The notes beneath the pieces are model-generated. The model saw nothing but the letters and a program-made list of their open reading frames with translations. It searched no databases and was not told the DNA's origin. DNA of 24,383 bases from Lachnospiraceae bacterium (GTDB taxonomy: Bacteria > Bacillota > Clostridia > Lachnospirales > Lachnospiraceae), in contig RYVZ01000039.1 of the NCBI GenBank assembly GCA_003979345.1, positions 1,776 through 26,158 on the forward strand. The letters run 5' to 3'. Shown here one piece after another: positions 16,139 through 24,180 of this stretch. Position 1 is the stretch's first letter. Each line of letters starts with the position of its first letter. A program made the position numbers and the translations under genes.

Positions 16139-16231
16139 ACCGTTTCCTTTCCGTTCTGCCCGGCGTCACGCGTTTCGTTGATACGTGGACGCGCTTTTTG
16201 CAGAAACACCCGGTTCGTCGTATCCGCCAAT

Positions 16232-16282
16232 AAAAAACTGCTTTATGTTAAAATGGTCTTTTCCCATTATAACACAAAGCAG
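16232..16282 (-). terminator. Rho-independent terminator after metA and the EAL remnant
   Basis: CTGCTTTATGTTAAAATGG (16238-16256) pairs with 16264-16282 over 17 bp with two mismatches and a 7-nt loop. On the - strand six T residues follow (16237-16232). It would stop transcripts from metA before the spermidine-synthase-like gene. The upstream arm contains the -10 box of the next promoter. Confidence 0.7.
16266..16274 (-). promoter_or_regulatory. extended -10 promoter of the SpeE-like/GTPase-nuclease operon
   Basis: TGTTATAAT on the - strand is a full extended -10 element; no good -35 lies 17 bp upstream. Transcription would start near 16259, inside the terminator hairpin, so the new transcript carries only one arm and should not form the terminator. 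The leader would be about 120 nt. Confidence 0.5.
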
Positions 16283-16308
16283 CCTTTCGTCCTACGCTTT
16301 TTATGGAT

Positions 16309-16655
16309 TCAATAAGAATTTATATGATATTTTTCTTCAAAGTCACTGCTCATAAGCGGTTTTGAATAATAATAGCCCTGAAAAATATCGTCGATCTCAA
16401 TTCAAACCCGTAATTCCTTAACAGCTCCAACAAAATAAGCTGTCGGCTGAGCCCTTCCATGATCGCCGTCTCGGTAATCTCCAGTTTCAGATTTCGTGGA
16501 TCGATCCCATATTTTTGGACCAGACCCGTAAACGTCTTATAAATGTCCACATTATAAAAATCCTTCGGTAGTATATTAACTGGCAGATGTAGATGTCCCA
16601 TCCCCTGTTCTTTCCATCGTTTTAACTGCACACATTCAGGCAGATCCCCAGACTG
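16309..16655 (-). pseudogene. remnant of an EAL-domain (c-di-GMP phosphodiesterase) gene
   Basis: One frame gives LKRWKEQGMGHLHLPVNILP, then DFYNVDIYKTFTGLVQKYG and LKLEITETAIMEGLSRQLIL, the middle of an EAL domain. At RNYGF the frame breaks: the next frame reads IEIDD and jumps at once to IFQGYYYSKP and FEEKYHINSY before a stop at 16309. The intact domain has EIDDFGSGYSS and roughly 70 further residues there, including catalytic residues, so there is a frameshift and an internal deletion. Upstream the frame ends at a TAA (16658-16656), only a few bases from the metA stop, with no GGDEF or sensor domain. It is truncated on the 5' side and cannot be active. Confidence 0.85.
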
Positions 16656-16663
16656 TTACTATT

Positions 16664-17569
16664 TTACCATTCATACGGCGTCTGTTGGTAAACGTAGTAA
16701 TTCAGCCAGTTACTGTAAAGAATATTGCAATGTGCCCTCCACTGAAGGTTGGGTCTTAAAGACGGATCATCCTTAGGATAATAATTTTTCGGCACCGTGA
16801 TCGGAAGCCCCCTCTCCAGATCACGCCGGTATTCCTTATCCAGTGTCACACGGTCATATTCCGGATGCCCCATCATAAAAATCTGTCCGCCCTGTTCGGC
16901 TATCAACAGATAGATTCCCGCCTCGTCGGACTCTGCCAGAATCGTAAGCTCCCTGCAATTACGCACGTCTCCTGCATGGATCTCGGTATGTCTGGAATGC
17001 GGCGCCATAAACACATCGTCAAATCCTCTGACAAGCGGAATCTTCCGGTTCATGACATGATGTGGATAAATGCCGAACAATTTATTGTCCAGCAGATGTT
17101 TTTGTATCCCATAATGATGATAAAGCCCTGCCTGAGCCCCCCAGCAGATATGAAGCGTGCTCGTTACATGGGTCTTCGTCCAGTCCATGATATGGCAGAG
17201 TTCCTCCCAGTAATCCACTTCCTCATACTCCATCTGCTCTACCGGCGCTCCGGTAATGATAAACCCGTCAAAATTGCGATTCTCGATCGTATCAAATGTC
17301 GTGTAAAACTGGTTCAGATGACTTTGCGGCGTATTCTGCGCAATATGCGTCCGCACATTGATAAATGTCACATCCACCTGCAGCGGCGTGTTAGAAAACG
17401 CGCGCAGCAGCTGCAGCTCTGTATCTTCCTTTAATGGCATCAGGTTCAGGATCCCCACCTGCAGCGGCCGGATATCCTGATGGCTCGCACGATTCTCATC
17501 CATGACAAAAATATTCTCGTTTTCCAGTATTTCCTTTGCCGGTAATTTGCTTTGTGTCTTAATCGGCAT
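16664..17569 (-). CDS. metA: homoserine O-acetyltransferase (MetA family)
   Basis: 301 aa from the ATG at 17569 (MPIKTQSKLPAKEIL), the family's usual start and the length of Bacillus MetAA. A GTG at 17611 would add 14 Arg-rich residues unlike the family. With this start the key residues match the known numbering: nucleophile Cys142 (HICWGAQAG), His235 and Glu237 (MGHPEYD). Position 111 is Glu (TGAPVE), the residue reported to select acetyl-CoA; succinyl-type enzymes such as E. coli have Gly. So despite common naming as a succinyltransferase, it should make O-acetylhomoserine for methionine synthesis. The ribosome binding site is weak. It follows ligA, with a promoter at the ligA stop. I saw no SAM riboswitch in the ~130-bp leader. 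Confidence 0.92.
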   Translation of the reverse strand: MPIKTQSKLPAKEILENENIFVMDENRASHQDIRPLQVGILNLMPLKEDTELQLLRAFSNTPLQVDVTFINVRTHIAQNTPQSHLNQFYTTFDTIENRNFDGFIITGAPVEQMEYEEVDYWEELCHIMDWTKTHVTSTLHICWGAQAGLYHHYGIQKHLLDNKLFGIYPHHVMNRKIPLVRGFDDVFMAPHSRHTEIHAGDVRNCRELTILAESDEAGIYLLIAEQGGQIFMMGHPEYDRVTLDKEYRRDLERGLPITVPKNYYPKDDPSLRPNLQWRAHCNILYSNWLNYYVYQQTPYEW

Positions 17570-17723
17570 GATCGCCGCCCGCCTTTCTGCCTTCCTTCGC
17601 GCCTGCCGCACTGCTACTGCTTCCTGCTGCTAAATTTCTGCTACCAATGTTACGCCGCAGCCAATCCCCAAAGCGGTCTTACGCGTCCCTGCTCTTTATT
17701 CTTCTCTTTCACTCATAAAACCT

Positions 17724-17752
17724 AATATAGCACGCTTCTTAAGAATCCGCAA
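17724..17752 (-). promoter_or_regulatory. possible metA promoter at the end of ligA
   Basis: On the - strand TTGCGG (17752-17747), a 17-bp spacer and TATATT (17729-17724) preceded by TGC, an extended -10. It spans the ligA stop codon. The leader to metA would be about 150 nt and contains no identifiable riboswitch. Confidence 0.45.
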
Positions 17753-19760
17753 GCATTCCGAGCAGTTCCGCTTCCGACAGGACAGGAATGCCAAGCTCCT
17801 TTGCCTTAGTCAGCTTGGAACCGGCCGCCTCGCCCGCCAGTACATAAGTCGTCTTTTTCGACACGGAACCCGTCACTTTTCCGCCATGCTTCTCGATCAA
17901 CTCCTGCGCCTGTTTCCGCTCCATGGTCGGCAGCGTTCCGGTAATGACAAATGTCTGGTCGAGCAGACGCAAACTGCCTCCTTCTTCTTTTGCAGATTCC
18001 ATATTTACTCCCGCCGCCTTAAAACGTTCGATCATACGCCTGTTTGCTTCTTTCGCAAAAAAATCAAGAATACTCTGCGCCGTCGCCGGTCCCACGTCAG
18101 GAACAGCCGTCAGCGTCTCAAAGTCAGCCCCCATCAATGTATCCATATCCGCAAACTGTCTCATAATGCCTTTCGCCGTCGTCTTTCCGACATTATCGAT
18201 GCCGAGGCCGGTCAAAAGCTGATCGACACTGTTTTTCTTTGATTCCTCAATCGCTTTTAAGATACGATCCGTGTTTTTTTCCTTTCCGACCAGTTTTCGT
18301 TCGATCAGTTCGTCCCGCTTATCTTTTAAGTAATAGATGTCGGTATAGTCATGCAGATATCCTTCCCCGATCAGAACTTTCACATAAGATTCTCCAAGTG
18401 CCTTGATATCCATTGCATCCCTTCCTGCAAAATAAGCAATCGTGCGAAGAATCTGTGCCGGACAGGAAGGATTGGTACATTTATAGTCCGCCGTATCGCT
18501 CTCCTGAACGATCTCCTGTCCGCAGACCGGGCAGACACGCGGAATCTGAAAGATACTGCCCGTGGAACGCACGACTTCCTTAACACGCGGTATGATCTCA
18601 CCCGATTTATAGACAAGCACCGAAGCCCCTATGTCGATTCCAAGTTTGTCAATATAGTCCTGATTATGCAGCGTTGCGCGCGACACCCATGTGCCGCAAA
18701 GCCTTACAGGTTCCTGAAAGATGGCTGTCGGTGCGATTTTTCCGGTCCTGCCGACCGTCAGCTCAATTTCTCCGACTACGGCCTCTTTTTCCTCCGGCGG
18801 ATATTTATAAGCGATATGCCCGGCCGAATATTTGCTTCCCGCCGGAAAATCGCTCCGGTATGCGATCTGCTCGATTTTTACGACCGCTCCGTCTATATCA
18901 TAGGCATATTCGCCTCGCGCTTCCCCGATCTCATCGATCGCGGAAAGGATCTCGTCATCTGTTTTGCACAGACGGTGCGGAACGACCGCAACCCCCGCCT
19001 GTTCCAGCCGCGTAAGCGCCTGCGTGTGCGCCTGTATGAGCAGATCACTTTCCGAACCGCCCGACGCGTCCTGCACATTGAACACAAACATCCGAAGCCC
19101 GCGTTTCGCCGTGACAGCCGGATCAAGCTGGCGCAGCGTACCAGCCGCTAAATTTCTCGGATTAGCGGCAGGCGGTTTCCCTGCCTGTTCCAGTTCCTCA
19201 TTATAGTGCTCGAAATCCGCATGCGTCATATATACCTCGCCGCGCAGCTCCACATATCCGTCCAGTCCAATCTGTTCCATGACATCGGGTATCACGCGCG
19301 CATTTAGGGTCACATCTTCCCCGACCAGCCCATTCCCCCGTGTCTCCGCAAGCGTCAGCGCGCCGTTTTCATAACGCAGCGTCATGGAAAGTCCGTCGAT
19401 CTTGTGCTCCACCGAAAAAAGCACGTCATCATGTAGCTTTCGCACCTCATGCACCCATGCAAGCACTTCCTCTTTTGAAAAGACATCCTGTATGCTGAGC
19501 ATCGGCACGCGGTGCGCCACACTGACGCCCGATTCCCGTTTCACCGCACCGCCCACTTTCCCGGTAGGGCTCTCGTCCGAGCGCCACTCGGGATGTGCTT
19601 TTTCCAGTTCCCGCAGCTCTAAATTAAGCATATCAAATTCATAATCAGAAATATCGGATGCATTTTCCTCATGATACTGTTGATTGTATTGATTCACAAG
19701 CGATACAAGCTCCTCATAGCGCTCTTTCGTCTGTTCGCCTTTACTTGTTCTCCCACTCAT
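17739..19760 (-). CDS. ligA: NAD-dependent DNA ligase
   Basis: 673 aa, full length for LigA. The order is Ia domain, adenylation domain with nucleophile Lys120 (EHKIDGLS), OB fold, a four-cysteine zinc finger (Cys410, 413, 428 and 433), helix-hairpin-helix repeats (LGIDNVGKTTAKGI; AVPDVGPATAQSI) and a C-terminal BRCT domain (~590-673, LDQTFVITGTL). It seals nicks in replication and repair using NAD+. The ATG overlaps the stop of the rluF-type gene as ATGA, so translation is coupled. No anomaly was seen. Confidence 0.96.
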   Translation of the reverse strand: MSGRTSKGEQTKERYEELVSLVNQYNQQYHEENASDISDYEFDMLNLELRELEKAHPEWRSDESPTGKVGGAVKRESGVSVAHRVPMLSIQDVFSKEEVLAWVHEVRKLHDDVLFSVEHKIDGLSMTLRYENGALTLAETRGNGLVGEDVTLNARVIPDVMEQIGLDGYVELRGEVYMTHADFEHYNEELEQAGKPPAANPRNLAAGTLRQLDPAVTAKRGLRMFVFNVQDASGGSESDLLIQAHTQALTRLEQAGVAVVPHRLCKTDDEILSAIDEIGEARGEYAYDIDGAVVKIEQIAYRSDFPAGSKYSAGHIAYKYPPEEKEAVVGEIELTVGRTGKIAPTAIFQEPVRLCGTWVSRATLHNQDYIDKLGIDIGASVLVYKSGEIIPRVKEVVRSTGSIFQIPRVCPVCGQEIVQESDTADYKCTNPSCPAQILRTIAYFAGRDAMDIKALGESYVKVLIGEGYLHDYTDIYYLKDKRDELIERKLVGKEKNTDRILKAIEESKKNSVDQLLTGLGIDNVGKTTAKGIMRQFADMDTLMGADFETLTAVPDVGPATAQSILDFFAKEANRRMIERFKAAGVNMESAKEEGGSLRLLDQTFVITGTLPTMERKQAQELIEKHGGKVTGSVSKKTTYVLAGEAAGSKLTKAKELGIPVLSEAELLGMLADS

Positions 19761-20653
19761 GCTTTCCTGTCTCCGTTTCTGCCCGCTCCGCCCATTCTGT
19801 CTGTTTTTCCCTGTCTGTACGTTCCGGCACCCTTATCCGTCCTGTCAGGTCTGGCTGTTCTCTCCCTGTCCCCTGCTCTGTTTGTCTTTCCTGCTGTCTG
19901 TGCCCTGTCGATCTTCGTGCCTGAAACCGTACGCGTAAGCCCTGCCTGTCTGTACAGTTCAAAAAGCTCCTCCCCCTCCAATGCTCGGTACGCTCCCGGG
20001 CGAAGACTTCCCAGCGTAATATTCAGTACGCGGACGCGCCGTATCGCCACGACATGATAACCAATCTGATGAAACATTCTGCGTATCTGGCGGTTTAATC
20101 CCTGCGTCAAGATCACACGGTAAGTATATTTTCCAACCTGATCGATCACACAGGGTCTTGTATGCTGTTTCAGTTCTTTCAGATACATGCCGTCCGCCAT
20201 GGTTCGGATATGCACGTCGGACACTTCTTTATTCACTCTGACAAGATATTCTTTTTCATGACGGTTAGAACCCTGCATCATCGCGTGGATCAGATCCCCG
20301 TCATTTGTCATCAGTATCAGACCCTCGGAGTCTTTGTCGAGCCTGCCCGCATATGTGACGCGGACAGGGTATTTCAGTGCTTCCGTGATCGTCTTCTCCG
20401 CATGACGGTCTTTTTCCGTACAGGTGACGCCCAACGGTTTATAATAGGCAAGAACAACGCTTTGTTCTTGCTTTTGTACTACTTTTCCGTTTACGGCAAC
20501 CTCGACGCCATCGTGCACCGACGCGCCAAGCCCCGCCGTCTTTCCATTGATCGTGACTCTTCCCTCAGCAATCAGCTTATCCGCTTCCCTGCGCGAACAT
20601 ACGCCGCTCTCTGCCAAATATTTATTCAGCCGCATTTGATTTTGTATTGGCAT
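19757..20653 (-). CDS. rluF: 23S rRNA pseudouridine synthase, RluF-type
   Basis: 298 aa. Residues ~7-65 are an S4 RNA-binding domain (MRLNKYLAESGVCSRREADK). The RsuA/RluB/E/F catalytic domain follows, with Asp106 in YAGRLDKDSEGL, MTNDGDL, HEKEYLV and GLNRQIRRMF. The RLDKDSEGL and HEKEYLV forms are closest to RluF, which acts on U2604 of 23S rRNA in E. coli; RluB-type activity cannot be excluded. Residues ~241-298 form an extra Arg/Asp/Gly/Thr-rich tail of low complexity that the family lacks. GGGGGAG lies 9 nt before the ATG. It overlaps ligA by four bases. An 18-bp repeat tract separates it from the upstream methyltransferase gene. Confidence 0.88.
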   Translation of the reverse strand: MPIQNQMRLNKYLAESGVCSRREADKLIAEGRVTINGKTAGLGASVHDGVEVAVNGKVVQKQEQSVVLAYYKPLGVTCTEKDRHAEKTITEALKYPVRVTYAGRLDKDSEGLILMTNDGDLIHAMMQGSNRHEKEYLVRVNKEVSDVHIRTMADGMYLKELKQHTRPCVIDQVGKYTYRVILTQGLNRQIRRMFHQIGYHVVAIRRVRVLNITLGSLRPGAYRALEGEELFELYRQAGLTRTVSGTKIDRAQTAGKTNRAGDRERTARPDRTDKGAGTYRQGKTDRMGGAGRNGDRKA

Positions 20654-20759
20654 GATTCCACACTCCCCCGATACCGCCCGACGGTCAGACTGCGCCGCAT
20701 GACCAACACTCTGACCGGTATCCTGATTCCATCTTGTTTCTGTTTGTATCTTATTTCTG

Positions 20760-20867
20760 TCTCTATCCTGTTTCGGTCCCTATTCCTGCTTCGATCCCTA
20801 TTCCTGCTTCGATCCCTATTTCTGTTTCCAGCCCTATTTCTGTTTCCAGCCCTGTCTTGTTTCGGCT
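20760..20867. repeat. 18-bp tandem repeat, about six units
   Basis: Two identical units CCCTATTCCTGCTTCGAT (20778-20795, 20796-20813), then two identical variants CCCTATTTCTGTTTCCAG (20814-20831, 20832-20849), flanked by a diverged unit on each side (20760-20777, 20850-20867). The 238-bp space between the rsmF-type and rluF-type genes holds nothing else clear beyond the rluF ribosome binding site. On the transcribed strand the tract is purine-rich. Eighteen is a multiple of three and one - strand frame stays open (Asn-Arg-Asp-Arg repeats), but it has no start codon. Confidence 0.85.
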
Positions 20868-20891
20868 TCTGCCTAAAATAATAATCTTACA

Positions 20892-22418
20892 TTATCCCAT
20901 GATCCGAAGCCCTTTCGGATAATGATTTTTGATCTGTCCGCCGCTCGCTTTGCCCCAGCCGAGCGCATAACCCTCATAGGTCATCAGCACCCATCCGCGC
21001 AGGCCGGGGTCAGCCATGATCGTCCCGCCCCTTATGTAGCGCTCCGCTTCAACAAAAGAAAGCGCCCGGCTCTGCACGACATCTTTATCGCACAGCGCAC
21101 GTGCCAGTGCATGCGCCGGTTCGAAACGTTCCTTTTTATGTTCACCAAGATGCAATCCCGCACGTTCCACTTTTAGATTGCCAAAATCGCGCATATCGGG
21201 CGGCACCAGATAAAGCTGACTGCCAAATGTGACCACAACGCCTTCGGGTACATTCAAGAGCGATCCGCGCGCAAACTGTTCCCAAAGCGCAAGACTGTCT
21301 TTCTTTTTTGTCTGCCGCACCTGCGGATAGGAACTGTCATCTGCATAACGAATACTCCCCTGCACAGACTTTTTTTCTTTTCGCTTATACAGACCTGCCA
21401 CAAAATGTCCTTCTCCGTTCAGCTTATGCGGAAACAGGCGCCGGCAGTGCTCCAAATGCATCCCGGCAGCTTCTGACGACATATCAAAATCCGGTACGCC
21501 TCCATAGGAAGCCGCCCACTCAGGACGCCCATGTTCCATCCCCTCATAAAAAGGAAGTTCCGCAAGCTCATACTCGGGATGATTTCTTAAAAAGCGCACG
21601 ATCACGCCTTCATCTTCCATCGGCGCAAATGTACAGGTCGCATAGACTAACATTCCTCCCGGTATCAGCATCCGGTCCGCGCACTCCAAAATAGAAAGCT
21701 GACGCTCCGCACATCGTATCACCCGCTCCTCGCTCCATTCGGCACGGGCGTTCTCGTCTTTTCGAAACATTCCCTCGCCGGAACAGGGCGAATCCACCAG
21801 AATCCTGTGAAAAAAACACGGAAAATATTCAGCAAGCATTGACGGCTCCTCATTACAGACGACGCAATTTCGAATACCGAAACGCTCCACATTTTGAGAA
21901 AGGATCCTTGCGCGGGCAGGAACGATTTCGTTGGACACCAAAAGTCCGTTCCCATGAAGCTTTCCCGCAATCTGCGTCGTTTTTCCGCCCGGCGCCGCAC
22001 ATAGATCCAGAATACGCTCTCCCTGCTGCGGCGCGAGCGCCCCGACTGCGGACATCGCGCTTGGATCCTGTATATAGTATGCCCCCGCCTCATGAAGCAC
22101 ATGCTTCCCCGGATGTAAACCGCGCCTGCATTCATATCCCTCGTCCGCCCACGGGATCCCGGAGAGCAAAAACTCTCCCGCTGACCGTTCAAACTGCTCC
22201 CTGTCCGTTTTTAACGGATTATAGCGAAGCCCGTAAGCGCTCTCTTTTTCATAACTCTCCATAAAAGAAGAAAACTCCGCGCCAAGCATTCCCTGCATAC
22301 GCGAAACAAAAGCCGGCGGAAGCGGTTGTTTTTGTATCCCTCCTCCATACTGCTTTTGATATCTGCCCTGTTCATGTCCCTGTTTTGGACTACTCTGCTT
22401 CTCATTTTTGTTCTGCAT
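20892..22418 (-). CDS. NSUN/RsmF-type rRNA m5C methyltransferase
   Basis: 508 aa from the ATG at 22418, 13 bp after the preceding gene; an open extension further upstream overlaps that gene and is not family-like. The first ~33 residues are a Gln/Lys-rich tail before the usual start LPPAFVSRMQGMLG. The SAM-binding motif ILDLCAAPGGKTTQIA (~136-151), VDSPCSGEGMF with Cys212, and YATCTFAPMEDEG with catalytic Cys262 identify the RsmB/RsmF/NSUN family, which makes 5-methylcytosine in 16S rRNA. The C-terminal PUA-like RNA-binding part is present (GWVLMTYEGYALGWGK, then NHYPKGLR). Which cytosine is modified cannot be told. It is probably in an operon with the 110-aa gene. Confidence 0.9.
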   Translation of the reverse strand: MQNKNEKQSSPKQGHEQGRYQKQYGGGIQKQPLPPAFVSRMQGMLGAEFSSFMESYEKESAYGLRYNPLKTDREQFERSAGEFLLSGIPWADEGYECRRGLHPGKHVLHEAGAYYIQDPSAMSAVGALAPQQGERILDLCAAPGGKTTQIAGKLHGNGLLVSNEIVPARARILSQNVERFGIRNCVVCNEEPSMLAEYFPCFFHRILVDSPCSGEGMFRKDENARAEWSEERVIRCAERQLSILECADRMLIPGGMLVYATCTFAPMEDEGVIVRFLRNHPEYELAELPFYEGMEHGRPEWAASYGGVPDFDMSSEAAGMHLEHCRRLFPHKLNGEGHFVAGLYKRKEKKSVQGSIRYADDSSYPQVRQTKKKDSLALWEQFARGSLLNVPEGVVVTFGSQLYLVPPDMRDFGNLKVERAGLHLGEHKKERFEPAHALARALCDKDVVQSRALSFVEAERYIRGGTIMADPGLRGWVLMTYEGYALGWGKASGGQIKNHYPKGLRIMG

Positions 22419-22431
22419 CTTTGATTTTACC

Positions 22432-22764
22432 TTATGCCGGATCTCTTTTCCATGGATGCCGCTCCAAGACACCCATTTGATATAGCTGCCTAATCTGTTC
22501 GTCCAATGTTTTGTCCGGTTTATACGCACGCAGCATCTTTAACAGGTGCTCAGCCGCCGCATCCGCAAAAGAAAATTTTTCGTGGGATATAAGCGCCTCT
22601 TCCAGCCGCTGCGCAAGTGTCCCGTCTCCCCACTCCGGCGCCGGAATACCCGACAAACCATATAGCAGTCCGACTCCATATGCACATTCATAATTGCTGA
22701 TCATGATTCCGTCCCCTGCCAGACATTTGATGATGACAGCCTGCTTTGCCAATATTGGTACCAT
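22432..22764 (-). CDS. conserved-looking hypothetical protein, 110 aa
   Basis: The ATG at 22764 has GGAGG 7 nt upstream. A second in-frame ATG at 22704, with AGGGGA 7 nt upstream, would give a 90-aa form starting MISNYECAYGVGLLYGLSGI. I do not recognise the family. The middle is Gly-rich and mildly hydrophobic (YGVGLLYGLSGIPAPEWGDG); the rest is helical and charged (LAQRLEEAL, then AAEHLLKMLRAYKPDKTLDE). There is no signal peptide or metal motif. It ends 13 bp before the methyltransferase gene, so the pair is likely co-transcribed. The two good ribosome binding sites make the true start uncertain. Confidence 0.65.
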   Translation of the reverse strand: MVPILAKQAVIIKCLAGDGIMISNYECAYGVGLLYGLSGIPAPEWGDGTLAQRLEEALISHEKFSFADAAAEHLLKMLRAYKPDKTLDEQIRQLYQMGVLERHPWKRDPA

Positions 22765-22871
22765 CCTGCCCCCTCCGCTCCCGTCTTCTCAGCCTGCGTC
22801 TGATTTGCACCGGTTCCGCCGTCTTGTTGGATACCAATGCTTTCAGACCGTACAGCTTTCCTTGTCCAGCG

Positions 22872-23462
22872 TTATTTCATGGAAGCGCATGCTTTTTCTG
22901 TTTCCTCATCGTCCGGCAGATCCACATAAACCACTTCATGCCCCACTGCCGGCAAGAACAACGTTAACATATCCTGAGTTTTCATGCGGATACTGGACGT
23001 ATTCATACACGGATGACAGCCAAACCATTCCTCCTTTAACAGATCACGGTCGACCAAAAGCTGCACCCGCCGCTCCGTATCGTTCATCAGCCCCATCACA
23101 CTGACGCTCCCCGGCGTAATATCAAGAAACCGTTCCATCGCATCCGCCCCTGCAAAGGACAGCCGTGCGCTTCCGATCTGCGCAGACAGGTCTTTTGTGT
23201 GAAATTTCTTTTCCCCCGGTAGAAGCAGCAGATAAAACTGTGTCTGCTGACGGTTGCATAAAAAAAGATTCTTACAAATATGAATGCCAAGCGCTCTGTC
23301 AACACCATGGCACGCCTCGATCGTCATCATTTCCTCGTGGTCGATGCGGTCGTAAGAAATGCCGAGTTCATCCAGCAGGTCATAAACCCGCAGCTCCTTA
23401 TCTTTTCTTCCGCCGATTACGTTCTGCACCGGTCTTCCATGATAAATCTGATAAGTACCCAT
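22872..23462 (-). CDS. YbaK/ProX-type aminoacyl-tRNA deacylase
   Basis: 196 aa. From residue ~24 it matches the prolyl-tRNA synthetase-associated domain family (ProX/PrdX): LLDELGISYDRIDHEE, LGIHICKNLFLCNR, YLLLLPGEKKF, TPGSVSVMGLMND, LLVDRDLL and HPCMNTSSIRM. Members hydrolyse mischarged tRNA, such as Ala-tRNA(Pro), in trans. The first ~23 residues (MGTYQIYHGRPVQN and onward) are an extension over the usual ~165-aa size. AAGGA lies 8 nt before the ATG and overlaps the deoC stop; the genes are 5 bp apart and surely co-transcribed. About 107 bp without a gene or terminator follow before the 110-aa gene. Confidence 0.88.
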   Translation of the reverse strand: MGTYQIYHGRPVQNVIGGRKDKELRVYDLLDELGISYDRIDHEEMMTIEACHGVDRALGIHICKNLFLCNRQQTQFYLLLLPGEKKFHTKDLSAQIGSARLSFAGADAMERFLDITPGSVSVMGLMNDTERRVQLLVDRDLLKEEWFGCHPCMNTSSIRMKTQDMLTLFLPAVGHEVVYVDLPDDEETEKACASMK

Positions 23463-23467
23463 TACCG

Positions 23468-24109
23468 TTATCCTTCCACAATGGCAGTCGTCGCGCTCGT
23501 GCCAAGCCTGCTCGCCCCCGCATCAAGCATCGCCTGCGCGGTCTTGGTATCACGAATACCTCCCGAAGCTTTGACTCCGATATGCTCTCCGACTGTTTTT
23601 CTCATTAACGCCACATCGTGTGCTGTTGCGCCTCCTGTCGAAAAACCGGTCGAGGTCTTGACAAAATCAGCACCCGCTTTCACCGCAAGCTCACAGGCAC
23701 GTACTTTTTCCTCCTCGGTCAACAGGCATGTCTCAATGATGACTTTTAAGATTGCCTTGCCACTGCATGATTTTTTGACCGACGAAATATCGGAAAGCAC
23801 TGTCTCATCATCCCGGTCTTTTAACGCACCGACGTTTATGACCATGTCAATCTCCTGCGCGCCGTCTTCCACGGCTGCCTCCGTCTCTGCACATTTTGCC
23901 CTCGTGCTCATCTGCCCGAGCGGAAAACCGACGACCGTGCAGGTCTTGACGCCGGTTCCTGCAAGCTGCTGTGCCACAAACGCGGTATAGTAACTGTTGA
24001 CACATACTGAGGCAAAACCGTACTCCCCTGCCTCCCTGCATACTTTCATGATCTGTTCTTTCGTTGCATCCGCCTTTAACAGCGTGTGATCAAAGTATTT
24101 TGGATCCAT
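23468..24109 (-). CDS. deoC: deoxyribose-phosphate aldolase
   Basis: 213 aa, typical DeoC length. It cleaves 2-deoxyribose 5-phosphate to glyceraldehyde 3-phosphate and acetaldehyde in deoxynucleoside breakdown. Seen residues are the Schiff-base Lys151 in FVKTSTGFS, the second lysine Lys180 in VKASGGIR, Asp88 in EIDMVINVG, and the phosphate-binding GGIRD. GGGAG lies 9 nt before the ATG. It is the first gene after a promoter and leader at 24110-24244, and is closely followed by the tRNA deacylase gene. No other deo genes are in the window. Confidence 0.95.
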   Translation of the reverse strand: MDPKYFDHTLLKADATKEQIMKVCREAGEYGFASVCVNSYYTAFVAQQLAGTGVKTCTVVGFPLGQMSTRAKCAETEAAVEDGAQEIDMVINVGALKDRDDETVLSDISSVKKSCSGKAILKVIIETCLLTEEEKVRACELAVKAGADFVKTSTGFSTGGATAHDVALMRKTVGEHIGVKASGGIRDTKTAQAMLDAGASRLGTSATTAIVEG

Positions 24110-24155
24110 CTTTTCTATCTCCCGTCTGATTCGTGATCTTCATCCGCCGCCCGCC

Positions 24156-24173
24156 GAATGCATATACGCATTC
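24156..24173. promoter_or_regulatory. near-palindrome in the deoC leader
   Basis: GAATGC (24156-24161) and GCATTC (24168-24173) flank ATATAC. It lies ~50-65 bp before the deoC ATG and downstream of the predicted promoter. It could be an operator, but no regulator is encoded nearby. Confidence 0.3.
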
Positions 24174-24180
24174 TTCTCTT

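Noticed and set aside
17620..17710. Short reading frames in the metA leader (about 20 codons)
   Set aside because: No ribosome binding site, no recognisable peptide and heavy AGCAG/GCGG simple sequence; no support for a gene.
17570..17738. SAM riboswitch (S-box) before metA
   Set aside because: The leader lacks recognisable S-box conserved blocks and any terminator stem before metA.
22419..22529. 37-residue N-terminal extension of the methyltransferase
   Set aside because: It lies out of frame over the end of the 110-aa gene, which has a strong ribosome binding site; the ATG at 22418 follows that gene by 13 bp.
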